Positions 36,027 through 47,162 of a stretch of 64,000 bases of DNA are shown here, piece by piece (the stretch's first letter is position 1; each line of letters opens with the position of its first letter). Source of the stretch: Salvator merianae (Eukaryota > Chordata > Lepidosauria > Squamata > Teiidae); assembly GCA_003586115.2 (NCBI GenBank), contig QVOM02000073.1, positions 29,959,298 to 30,023,297 of the forward strand. The letters are read 5' to 3'. The position numbers were made by a program, and so were the translations under genes. The notes beneath the pieces are model-generated. The model saw only the letters and a list, made by a program, of their open reading frames with translations. It was not told the origin of the DNA and did not search any database.

Positions 36027-36235
36027 TTCTCTGTGCAACTAATTTATATTTAGCCCCTAATCTCTTTTTATTTATGATATGAGACAGAATAGAACTTATG
36101 AGCATTGCTTATTATAATAGAAGAAACTTTGACATTCCATCCTGTCTCCTACTTAACCCCCAAACATTATCAGTGCACCTAAAGTAAAATATTAAACAAA
36201 ATGTTGATCTTAAAATGTCCCATAGTAGGACTTCC

Positions 36236-39070
36236 AGATGGAATGTTGTAACAGATTAATGTTCTTGCAGAGCTCCTCACAGGAGTTTTCCACATGAGCA
36301 TGCTTCAGACTCAGAAGGGAGAAGGTCCCAGCTGCTGTGATCTCTCTGAATAAGGAGAAAGCAACAGGATCACTCACTTGGACTTTAGAACACTGCTACT
36401 CACATGTAGACTTTGGGACTCTCTGTGGCTGATCACAAGTGGAGCCATGAGAAGCTGTGGGTTGCCATCAATTGCCCAGATGCCTAAGTGAGCCTTTCTA
36501 ATGGGCACTAAATTTGCAAAATGTTTTGAAAGCTATTTTTGGTTATAACTATTCTTAAATTTAAGAGAGGTTTCTTTTTTGGAGATTTAACTAAACCATG
36601 GATAAGCTGCCTTCTTTGGAAATGAAGAAAGGCAGGAAGAAAGAGTGTATTTTTTAAAGACTTTATTCCATTTAATTGCAAAAAGTTGAAAAAGAGTTTG
36701 ACAAGCAGGGAATGTAAAACTCTTTTAAGATATAGAAGACTTAGTAGTTTGTTTTTGGTAGAACTGCTTTGAAATTGATGAAATTAGACAGAGATATTAA
36801 AATGGTAGGAAAGTGATTTGTCCACTTTGTGAGGAAGTGTTTGCTCGGGACTGATGTCATAACAAGAATATAAGGTTAATAACAACTAGACTGTGTTACT
36901 GCAGCTATTGAAAGAGAATTAGGATTATTATTTTTTGTCTGCAGAAGAGCAAAATAGAGGGGGAAAATACTTGTCCTTTATTTTATTTTTGAAATGCCAT
37001 ATATGACAATGAAATATGACCAAGGAAAATAGCTAAAATTAGGTTCATCAGAAGGATCTTTAGAAGGGTCAGATTCTCCAGAATTTTCATTTAAAGAACA
37101 AAAACAGTTTGAAACTTTGAGAACTGATATTAGATAAGAATTGAAATGTCAATATTGAAAGCAAAGTTGAAGAAGGATTTTAAAAAGGAGTTAAGGAAAT
37201 TACAGAGACAGTAGGGCAATCGGTTAGAGATGTAAAACAGATTAAGGAAAAATATTAGGGAACAAAACTGAGATTATGAATAAAGGGATGGAAAAAATTG
37301 AACAACCTCACATTATTAGAACTGAGGGGGAAATAATTCTGCCTGAGATTTAAAGCAATTTTTGAGGAGCTGGTAAAAGATATCAGAGAAAGAATTATTA
37401 AGTTTTAGCACAGGTTTTTTTTGGAAAAGATGAAGAAGATATGGAGGCAGAGAGAGATAAGAATTATAGGGTCAATACAGATTTTGCAAGACTAAGAAAG
37501 ATGCCAAGGGATGTGTTTGTCCATTTGGTTACAAAACAGATAAGAATACTAGATACTAGACTGAAGATAGATAATACAGATGTTATGATCCTTAAGGAAA
37601 TTCCTATTAGAATATTGCATAAGAGGAAGAAGGTTTGTTTGTTTTTAGACAAAGAAAATCAAGCAGAGAAAGACCCGATTTAGAGGATATAGAATGAGGG
37701 TGATTGTTACTTTTAGGCAACAAAGATTCCAGTTATACACTGTACAAAAAGCAAGAGAGGTCCTAAGTAAATTTTAAAGAGAAATGGAATAAATTTGAAT
37801 GGAAGTAGAAGTGACAGGGGACACTGTCCCAAAATTGCAATAGACAATCCAAAAAGAAGAGGATGATATTTCTAACCTAGGTGCCATAAATATGAACTTT
37901 TCTAAACTTTGAGCCTAATTATGGATTATAAATTCCTAATGTGGAATATAAATTGAGTCAATGTTCCTCAAAAGAAAATAAAAATATTTCACTTTTTTGA
38001 AGAAAAAAAACCTTAAGACAAGATTTGTCTGCAAGAAACACATATAAGGAAGAAGAATATAAAGTATTTGACTTATAAAAAAATAGTTCAAGAACTTATT
38101 TCAGCAGGATTGAAAAAAGAAAAACAAAGTTGTCTTGTATATAAATGACTAACTTTGCCTAGAATTGAAACTGAAACTTCCTTGACTGATGATCAAGGAA
38201 GATATGTTGGGGTGAAAATTAATCTGTACAGGATTAAGACTTTGGTTGCTGGGATTTATGCTCCTAATGAAGACAAAGTAGCATTTTATAAGAACCTATG
38301 GTTAAACTATCAGATTTTTCATATGAAAATTGGTGACGAATGGGAGATTGGAATAGGATGGTTTCTCAAAAAAAATAAAAAATGAAAAAAAAATCCTGGG
38401 GCAAATTACCAAATACCTTTTCTGACTTCATGGACAATCTAGAGCTTTTACATGTATGGAAACAGGAACATGGTGAGTCTAAATTCTATTTTTTTTCTGA
38501 AAGAAATAGATCTTTTTCAAGATTAGATATGATATGGACTTCTAAGATCTTAGTTACCATTGTTTGTAAGGTAGAAATATTGCCAAAGCATTTCTCAAAC
38601 CATAGTCCAGTAACTGTAATTTTTAAAAGAAAAAAAAAAAATACTTTTAGATGGAGCCAAAATGAAACACTGTTACAGAAAGATGCAGAATTGAAGGACT
38701 GAAAAAAAAATATTGAGATTAAATTGAATAAAGGTACAATTGTTAGAATAGTTTGGGACATTAATAAAGCTTTCATAAAAGGATATTTCATTCAATTTGA
38801 ACTTAAAAATAAAAGGAAAGAAAAAAATAAAATTGATTTTGGAGGGAATTAAAAGGAGGGAAGAAAAATTGAAGGAGTCACCATTAAATGCAATTATTAT
38901 GAAGGAAATTAAGATTTTACAAGGATAATAGTCAATGATGACAGTGAGAGAAATAAATACAAAGTCGAACTATATAAAGCAAAGCAATTTTGAATTTGAA
39001 AATAAACCTGGAAAATGGATGGCATATGTGAAAAAAAAGCTATATGAAAGGTTCAAAAAGGAACTGTTGT
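36236..39070 (+). mobile_element. L1 LINE remnant: 5' region, ORF1 and endonuclease part of ORF2
   Basis: On the plus strand, 37441-37683 reads as an ORF1-like peptide (MPRDVFVHLVTKQIR; LKIDNTDVMILKEIPIRILH; KKVCLFLDKENQ), the order seen in the C-terminal half of L1 ORF1. From 38155 the reading is the apurinic endonuclease domain of L1 ORF2: RYVGVKINLYRIKTLVAGIY, then APNEDKVAFYKNLW, FSDFMDNLELLHVWKQEHGE, FFSERNRSFSRLDMIWTS and a terminal FSNHSPVT motif holding the catalytic-type SDH/SNH triad position. The linker after it (INKAFIKGYFIQFELK; ENKPGKWMAYVKKK) is also L1-like. The copy then stops; the reverse transcriptase and tail are absent. It is AT-rich, full of stops and frameshifts, and old. 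The 5' limit is approximate. Confidence 0.75.
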
Positions 39071-39279
39071 AGTAACTGATAATGTAAGACTGAATTTGTA
39101 CTTACCTGTTAGGAAGTGTCATCAGGAATGGTTGGAACTGTGTGCATACTGAGCATTGGACCAGGACCATTCCTGTCCAGCCACTCTAGCAATGCAAATG
39201 GCAGGCCTCCCTGTTCTGTTCCTGGTGGGACATCCCGTCATCAGATTTCCACCCACCCCTCATCATTGGGTGAGAAGAC

Positions 39280-39465
39280 ATTGGCCCTTTCTACACTTGG
39301 CCTTATTGTAGATTATATCTTGGAATAGGGACCTGACATCCATATGCTAGTGCAAACTATGAAAGATCTTGCCCAGGGCCTACCATAGTCTGCACTAGCA
39401 TGCAGATGGCAGGTCCCTATTCTGAGATATAATCTGGAATAAGGCCCAGTGCAGAGAGGGCCATT
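39280..39465. mobile_element. 180-bp palindromic MITE (family D), copy 2, TSD ATT
   Basis: The element is 39283-39462 (180 bp), beginning GGCCCTTTCTACACTTGGCC and ending GGCCCAGTGCAGAGAGGGCC. ATT flanks it exactly on both sides. Its two halves are nearly complementary (ATAGGGACCTGACATCCATA with GCAGATGGCAGGTCCCTAT), with a centre near AAAGATCTTGCCCAGGGCC. Confidence 0.85.
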
Positions 39466-39566
39466 GTGTCCAGTGAAAGGGTGAGCCTTGAGATTCAGAC
39501 CTTCAAGACTTGAAGGTCCAAACCTAAAGGCCCCTCACCTCACAATACCAGAGTTATTGTAGAAAC

Positions 39567-40316
39567 AATGGGCCTTTTCGCACTTGACAGTAGTGAGCGT
39601 CAGGAATGCCCATTAGTCAAGTGCTTTCGCACACGTAGACGCTCGTAGCGACCGGCAGCGGACTTGATCCGCTGCCGATTGCTACTAGCACCAGACAAGA
39701 AAGTAGCTGTCTGAATCCTCACCTGATGCTCAAAGTGAGCTTCAGGTGAGGATTCATTCGCACCTACCTTCTCATCCGTGGTGGCGGCCATCTTCTGGGC
39801 GATCGGCCCGCCCATCATGCATTGTGTGATCATGTGATCATGCAATGCATGATGGGCAATGAAGTCTGCTGCTTCGCACGGGCTGAATGGGCCCGCACGA
39901 GGCTGCAATCAAGCCCATGCCGCCGCAATCGGGCCAGGGATGCTGGACGAGGCATTACTGTGCCCCGTCCGGTGTTCTGGTTTCTGACTGCAGGCGCGAA
40001 TGGGGGTCGCCGCAGCAGCAGCCTACAAAACGTCAAGCTGCTGCCAAGGCGACTGGGAGGCCCACACAGCGCACTGTGATGATGTCATCACCACGCAGGC
40101 CTCCCGGTTGCCTTGGCAGCAGCCTGACACTTGCTGGCCGCTGTTGTGGCGAGCATCGGGCCGGATAATGGCGTTCGCACTGGCGAACACCATTATCCAG
40201 CTTGGGGTCTGTTTTCAGGCCCCATAGTGCAGACAGTGTCTGCACGACGGGGTCTGTTCCATGCTAGAATGGGCTAATTAGCCCATTCTAGCGTGGACAG
40301 TGCAAACAGGCCCAAT
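39567..40316. mobile_element. Family A MITE, CpG-rich, 3-bp TSD AAT
   Basis: The element is 39570-40313 (744 bp). It begins GGGCCTTTTCGCACTTGACA and ends GTGGACAGTGCAAACAGGCCC, and AAT flanks both sides (39567-39569, 40314-40316). It is the longest and least decayed family A copy here. CpG dinucleotides are frequent (for example CACACGTAGACGCTCGTAGC, GAACACCATTATCC flanked by CGCACTGGCG), in contrast to the AT-rich surroundings. It includes subterminal palindromes such as TGGGCTAATTAGCCCA (40270-40285). Several overlapping ORFs of 68-102 codons are explained by the GC richness and are not genes. Confidence 0.85.
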
Positions 40317-40685
40317 GTTCTCTACACTACAGGAAAGCCTGTGGATAGCTTTTAAGCTGTCCTCAGAAAATAGGCCTGAGCGGTGGCTCTGGACACCTTG
40401 GGGACAGTTCTAATGGATTATGGTGCAAACATACAATTCCTGCAGTCTACCTGGAACTGTCTCCCAGCTAAGTGTGAAAAATTCCCAAGTTTGCCGAAGG
40501 TATTTCATTAATATTATTCTACCTTATATAAATAACAGGAAGTTTATTGGGAGAAAGTGGCAGATTACTTGTCTAAACAAAACTGACCAAACACCACAAA
40601 CCAGCAAAGGCTGCTTTTGAATGGTCCTGTAACTCCACAGGACCTCTACACTTTGTGGAGGGCCTGCCAATCAGGAGCAGGATGG

Positions 40686-41533
40686 CTCCTAGCTAGAGAT
40701 ATGTTGAATTGGATCAGTTGGCTCATGGGGCATTTTTGCTCTTACACGAGAACAGAATAATTAGCAGGCTTCAGGCTGGTGAGCATGGAGTCTGGTGGGT
40801 GCCATTCACACTTGTCAGTAATGAAAAAAATTGCAAGCCAACCAGTAGGTGGAACAGTGCAGATGGGAATGCACAGGCAGGAAGCGAATCCACAATCATA
40901 GAAGCACGAATGCAAAGACAGAGCTACGAGTTTGAACCATAGAGCTAGTAATTCAAAGAGAGAGGGCTGTTTCTGAAGCTGGCCCCTGCCTGTCACCATT
41001 TCATACCCAAAAATAGTGCAAACAGAGCTTACCTGATCTTCACCTGATCAAACAAGTCAGATTCAGGACTGCAAATTGCTGCACCAGCCATACTGAGCTT
41101 CAGGTAAGCATCAGGCAGGCTTTGGTGAGCTTCAGGGCTGGTGCTGCCATTTGAAAGTGTGAAAGCACCTGACTAGCAAGTGGACAGGAACGTTCCTCTC
41201 ACTAAGTGCCAACAAGCCTTTTGTTTGCAGAGAACGAACTAGTTTGCAAATGTTCCAATCTAACCAAACATTTGGTTGTTCAAAAATTTGATCAAACCCA
41301 AATGATTCCCCTACTTGTGAATGCAAACTATTCAAACAGTTCTTGTTTACTGCCCTTGAAAAGGGCTTTTTTTCAATTGAAAAAAGCATTTCTTGTTTCC
41401 AACCTGTTCAAAATCAAACATGAGCAACTGTTTGTTCAATTAACCAGTTCACCATCAAACTGAACTAATGGTTGCTCAGTTTGATGGCAAACCAAACTCA
41501 TGATGCTAGTTCATGCACATTTCTACTCCTAGC
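40686..41533. mobile_element. hAT-type element with 8-bp TSD CTCCTAGC, containing a nested MITE
   Basis: The element is 40694-41525. It begins TAGAGATATGTTGAATTGG and ends GTTCATGCACATTTCTA, an imperfect inverted pair. CTCCTAGC is duplicated exactly (40686-40693, 41526-41533). The interior is rich in TTGAACC/GGTTTG motifs like the other TAGAGATGTGC fragments. A family B MITE is inserted near its left end at 40728-41219. Confidence 0.85.
40728..41219. mobile_element. Family B MITE nested in hAT element
   Basis: Left end GGGCATTTTTGCTCTTA, right end ACTAAGTGCCAACAAGCC. The interior (AGCAGGCTTCAGGCTGGTGA; GGAGTCTGGTGGGTGCCATT; AGGAACGTTCCTCTCACTAA) aligns well with 9127-9707. No clean 3-bp duplication remains. 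Confidence 0.75.
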
Positions 41534-42606
41534 TGATTTGGACCCAGTCTTGTGTATAATGCCCATTGTGTACACCCTCTGTAGCAGTCACCAATCCCAT
41601 CAGAGGTGTCTTCAGGTGGTGCATGTTCTATAGAAACAAAGCAGAACCATGCAGCTCCCCAGTCTCTCATCTTGAGCTGACAGGACACAGAAGGTTCTCT
41701 TCTTAACAGTGAATGCTTCCATGTTTGAACACACACCTAACTTTAAAAAGAGAGAGATTTATAAATGAGTTTATAAAATAAAAGTGTTTATAAGAAAGTC
41801 CTTGTTAGCCACTCATTGGTAAGTATGTTTGCTGGCTCTTACCTAGAATTAAAATAAAGAGTATTTCCCTTATACATCTCTTTCTTTACCTCCAGATTCA
41901 GTACTGTTATAGATCACAGGAATGGGATCCTAAAATATGTAGTGTGTTTTGACAAAGTGTTCTAAATGGTCCTATAACTGGATAAAGATGTCTCATAGAG
42001 CTGGAGGTCCATAAATGTATAGTAGCAGATTCCAGAGTGTGGATTTTGAAAATGTATACAAAGATTCTTCTGTTCTTTGAGTAAAGGGGCCTGATTTTAG
42101 AGTGGGAGGAAGTCCAGGCATAGTTTCTGCACTCTCCATTTTCACAGTTAGATTGTAGAAATCATAGTTCAAAAGTAAAGCTAAGAATTCCTACTAAAGG
42201 TACAATGAATGAAAGAAACTTAATACTAAAGAAAACTGTACAGTTAATTAGCTGTCTGGTATAAATTACATGACAGATATTAAAAGGTAGGAAAGCCAAT
42301 ATATTTTAATCTAATTACTTAGCAACCTGGTGAATAATGAAGTTACGTAACTGTATAGAGCTGTGATCTTTTAAATGAATAGAAGACAAATCTTCCTAGC
42401 TTTCCACTTATTAAAGCATCACAAAGTTTTGGAGTTAAGATCTTTTCTGTAGATCATATTATTTAAGTTAATTCTCCTTTGCAAAATTTTGTAAGAAACA
42501 GATAATTCCTAGGAATCTGCAAGAACTATGAGAGGTATGTCTTGGCCCTGAATCTATCTGGTTTGGCCAAGCTGGATCTGATCTTAACCAGATACAAGGT
42601 CACAAT
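41534..42606. other. Noncoding, nothing recognised
   Basis: AT-rich unique sequence without gene, transposon end or notable simple repeat. Confidence 0.4.
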
Positions 42607-42925
42607 GGGCCTATTTGCACTTTGGCCTAGGAAGCATGAAGAATGCTTCCTAGCCAAGTGCGTCCAAACTTGGTGGAGGCCCGAGTAGTCGGGAGTGGGC
42701 TTCATCCACTCCTGATCACAGATACCTGTGCAATCAGGCAGGCCCAATTGAGCAATCATCCATCCACGCACATGTGCACAGCACTGCCGTCAGTCACCAT
42801 GGCAGTGGTTGGGTGCTTCCCAGCTGATGCCATGGTGAGGATCAGGACAGCTACCAGTGTTTGCCATGCAAACATGAGTAGCCAGCTTCAGGTCTGGTTT
42901 TCGGCCGCGCAATGCAAAAATGGCC
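42607..42925. mobile_element. Family A MITE, diverged
   Basis: The left end GGGCCTATTTGCACTTTGGC and the right end AATGCAAAAATGGCC are inverted relatives. The interior shares CAAGTGCGTCC and the ATCCACTCCTGATCA segment with the other family A copies. Flanks do not give an exact duplication. Confidence 0.6.
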
Positions 42926-44562
42926 ATCTACTCAACTGAACTGATGGCCTGTCCCCTGTTTGGTTCTTCAGGAGATCATCAACCACTCAAGCATGAGCAA
43001 ACTTTCCTTTCCCTCTGTTTGGTTGGAGAACGAAGAGGAAGACCACAAAACTAATATTCTGTAAGATTTTATTGTAAAGTTTTAAAAATTTTAATAAAAT
43101 TGTTCCATAGGGAAAAAAAAAAGTCACTTCCTGCATGATAGCTGATGAGTATGCTATTGTTTGTCCTATGGAGCAATTTGCCCTCCTCCTACTTACCCTT
43201 CTCCAGGAGAGGAAGTTCATTCTGATTTGATTCAGCAGCTTGCCTAACAAAGTCTAGGCAGCAGGCATCAATTCAGGGAGCTGGCAGAACTGAGCTGAGC
43301 CAAGCTGGGTACCTGCTGCCATGGGATTGAGCTCCTGAATATCCACTGATTTTGGTAAATGAACAATTAAAGACTTATCAGCACAGTTTACATTGATTTT
43401 GAAACTCTTGATTAGTTGCTGCCTGTTTGTAAGCTTGCTGTCAAAATCCTCCAGACTAAGCAATTTTGTTTATAGGCAGCAAGGAGGAAACAGTAGAGTG
43501 CAAGGAATTAAGAAGTAACTAAGAAAAAAGGCAAGATGTGAAGATGAGGCACTACCTCAAAAGTGAATCTTGTTCACTCTGGCTTTGGGTACAACTGCAA
43601 CACCTGGGAGGGAACCTTGAGGAACTCCTTATTAGGCTTTAAATGAAAGGCTAAAAGAATTATCTATATATATATATTTTTCTAGCATATAAATGGATGT
43701 GAAACAAATTTTTATTTTTGCATTTCCCACTTCAGTTTATTTTCTGTTTTAATTCATTCCAGCATTTGGATTGTTGCTTTTTCTTCTTCATCAAGATAAG
43801 ATTGGAAAGCCTAAAACAACATTCATCTTCATTTTAGCTTTCAAACAGCCTGAAAGGTGTTAAACATTGTTTGAATTGTTCTGATTCTCCTTTCTTGTTG
43901 ATGAAGAAGAAACTTTCATTTATAAAAGCTACTGTTGGCTCACCATCAAGTCTAGTATGAGTAATGTGCTGAAAAGGAAGGAACATTAATGATGGAATAT
44001 ATTATTTATTGGCAATATTTCTGTTATTTTTTTCATTTGCCATCTGTGATATTATAACCGTGCATTCAATAGCCTCCTGGATAGTCACATGCCTTCACCC
44101 TCTATATCTGAGGTAGGTCTCACCACGTGCCAATGTCACGTAAAATAAGAGCCAGTTTATGCAAGTAAGATGGCATATGCCTGTCTATCTACAGAATAAA
44201 TAATTTCAACTATGGTATGTGATAAAATGACATTATGAAATTTCATCAAGCAATTCATGATGAGGGGGGTTAGATTTGCCAATGGTGTAGTAAATACGAA
44301 ATGAGTTCCTGACATATGGTAAATCAATCTCTCACATACACACTTCACATGCCTAATAAGTCCCGATACATTCAGGTTATATTTTTAAGTATACAGTGTA
44401 GCAATATGTATTAGCTCTCACTATGTATCTTTCAAAGGCATACTGAGCAACTGGTACAAACACAATATCTACTGATGGCTCACGGAACCTTAAGGGTTAT
44501 AAATTGAACTGAGAGAAATTTAGAGTACTAGTTGCATCATAAACTGTTACAGAAGAGTTAGA
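42926..44562. other. Noncoding, nothing recognised
   Basis: Mostly AT-rich DNA with a short TA microsatellite near 43665-43676 and an A run near 43112. No exon or transposon can be supported. Confidence 0.4.
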
Positions 44563-45054
44563 GTGACTTTCTGCTCTGCCTTGCTGTGATCCACACGAGT
44601 GGATCTAGACCAGTGAATCCTGCAGGTTCAATCCATGGCAAGATGGCGTGTGGAACGGCATTGTCTGCTTGACAACTCTGGTCCAGATCAGCCCCCACAT
44701 AGGCCCTAAAGCTCACATGAGCTTCAAGGCTGGACTCAGAGAACACTGAAGAGCTAGGAATTCTCCAACAACCCGTTTCAGCAGTGCACCACCAAAATGA
44801 ATCTTCCAGTACCCCCGGACATGGAGCTGTACCTTCTGCATGCTTCTGTGTTCTGGACCAGGGCCTGCTAGTTTGTCAGTAGACCTCAATATCAAGGTCT
44901 ACCAGTGGTCCAGATCAAGGGCCTCTTGATCTGGATCATGCTTCGTCCTGACAGAGTGTACTAGTGGAGGGGGACTCCCATATTCTGCACTAATATGCAG
45001 ACAGGAAGTTCTTAGAGCACTTGCTGGTAAGAAATACTAAGTGCAGAAAGACCC
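44563..45054. mobile_element. Family C MITE
   Basis: Left end GTGACTTTCTGCTCTGCC, right end ATACTAAGTGCAGAAAGACCC. The interior (GAGTGGATCTAGACCAGTGA; CTGGTCCAGATCAGCCCCCA; GAAGCTCATGTGAGC-type CTCACATGAGCTTC) aligns with the copies at 25901 and 34493. No coding content. Confidence 0.65.
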
Positions 45055-46654
45055 ATAGGTTGTGTATGCTTCTTCATATGGTGATTTTCAAATGGGACAA
45101 AGAAGGATCAGTTCAACCTGCCTCTGCTTCTTCTGTCTGCATGTGCTGGTTTTCACAGCATGGTGCCTCTGTAGCATCTCCCTGAGAACCAACCATTCTG
45201 GCTGTTGTTGAAGCAACTGCAGAAGTGTACTGTGCACACTGAATCCACTTGAGGATTTCAAATAATCTGCTGAAACCTGACAGGTATAGATACTAGGGAT
45301 TGATGATCCAAAACATTCAGAATAAATACATTATACAGACAAAGTCACAGTTGCTAGACTTAGCATGGTTTGAATTTTTAATTGCACATATTTTCTACTG
45401 TCATAAGAAAAGATGCAATAGATATAGAGAGGAGTTTCAAAACATTGAAAATGTAATACAAGATATGGAATTCTGCTAAAGTATTGTGGACTTCATTCAT
45501 AGAAAGGCTGTTGTAGGATACATAGATAGCATATAAGTTAGATTTTTATTTTTATTTTTAAAGGAACTTTTCTAATAGCAAGAAGATAAGAAGGGCATCC
45601 AATTGGAGGTGTACAGAGAATGTGCATTTGTGTATGGACTACAGAAGTAGATGCTTTGAGCACAGAAAACAGAAATCACGTCAAGTATGCCACGTCGACA
45701 TAAGACCAAGAAAAAAAGGTTAGAATGGGTGATAGTATCCCATGTTCTCCCTATCACTTCCTGTTAACATCCAATTAGTCCAGAAGGACAGTGCTTAACA
45801 TATTTATTCTGATGATCACATACTGGTTATCCAAACAGGTCAGTGCAAACTACTACTTGTAAGCTCTTTTAATTTTTTTTGCTAACCAATAGCTGTTCTT
45901 ACTGCTACAGTGCTGTTGCCGGTTACTGGGATAGGTATAGATGTACAAGTTTGTGTAAGAAGTCCTGACAGCTTCCAACAAAATCCAGGAAAAAAAACCC
46001 TCTTCAATAATCAAACCCTCTCATCTTTCACTGTGACTTTGAATACTTTGATGTGCAGATTAAGGTCTGTTAGTCTGCTTGATAAGCAAAGAAATGGATG
46101 AAGGGGTGAATTAGTTTAAGAGACTGTTGAACACACTTGTAGTCATGGGGAAAGACTGGGATTTTCTTCTACCTCTCTATCCTCAGCCAATATATCTTGA
46201 ATTATGTCCCAGAAGGTACCGCTTAGGACAGTTTTGAATGGATTGAATACTAGGCTCTTTTGATCAGATCTCATGGCCTTTATCATCATCATCATTAGTC
46301 ATTATTATTTATTTTACATGTGACAGCCACAACCCTTTCATCAGACAGAAAAGTCATCATGGAGCAGCATCACACATCCTACTATCAACATTGCTAATGA
46401 TTAAATTAGACATTGTCAGAATCTCCAGGTTTTCTGGAAGAGGATTCCTGTTCACCCTCTGAGGAATGGGGCTATTCTGAGGGAGCATTTCCAACTCACT
46501 CTAATTGAAAGCCTCTTTCCCCAAGACTCATATTTTCTGTAACAGCACAAGACACATCACCCTGGAAGAGGGACCACACTGTCACTTCACTCACAGATCC
46601 ATCCATGTGCCTTTTTCAGCTACTCTAATTGTGCATCATGTTCTTCAACAAATC
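45055..46654. other. Noncoding, nothing recognised
   Basis: Unique AT-rich DNA with a short ATC/ATT microsatellite at about 46281-46312. No gene is supported. Confidence 0.4.
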
Positions 46655-47162
46655 TAGGGGCCTTGCTGCACTTACCTTAAACCTGAATCAAAGGGCCACA
46701 AAGTCCACTTCAGGGCTTCATCCATCCACACATTAGTGTGTATCTGTGAGGTTCTGCACACCACTGGTGCACTCCATCCATGTTGAATGAAGTAAAATCC
46801 TGATCAGGGAGGCCCTGGTCCCAATTACTCAGTCCCTGACAGAGAGTTCTACCAGCAGACTAGCATAGCCTGTCTGGAACACAAAGGCATGCAGATGGCA
46901 AGCCTTCATCTCTGGACTACCAAAATTGGTTCCCCAATGGCTCCAAAGCTATGAACGTTCATTCCTAGCCCTTGGGATCACTCAGAACTCAGTCCCACAG
47001 CTCACTTTAGATTTGGGGTAAGGCTGGGGAGCAGTCTGGACCAGCACCACCATGCAGATAGTGCTGTTCTAGGTCATGTCTTTCTATGATCTGAACCAGC
47101 ATCCTGGCTGGTGCAGATCCATTGGTTCAGACCACAGATAGGTGAATGCAGAAAGGCCCTAG
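46655..47162. mobile_element. Family C MITE with 3-bp TSD TAG
   Basis: The element is 46658-47159 (502 bp). It starts GGGCCTTGCTGCACTTACCT and ends GGTGAATGCAGAAAGGCCC, with TAG on both sides (46655-46657, 47160-47162). It is a clean example of the family, with no ORF of interest. Confidence 0.82.

Noticed and set aside
37441..38702. Plus-strand ORFs that could suggest a nuclease gene
   Set aside because: Motif order is that of L1 ORF1 and the L1 endonuclease, with many stops; it is a dead retroelement.
39600..40245. Cluster of overlapping ORFs in a GC-rich patch, possible CpG-island promoter or exon
   Set aside because: The patch is exactly delimited as a family A MITE with a 3-bp duplication.
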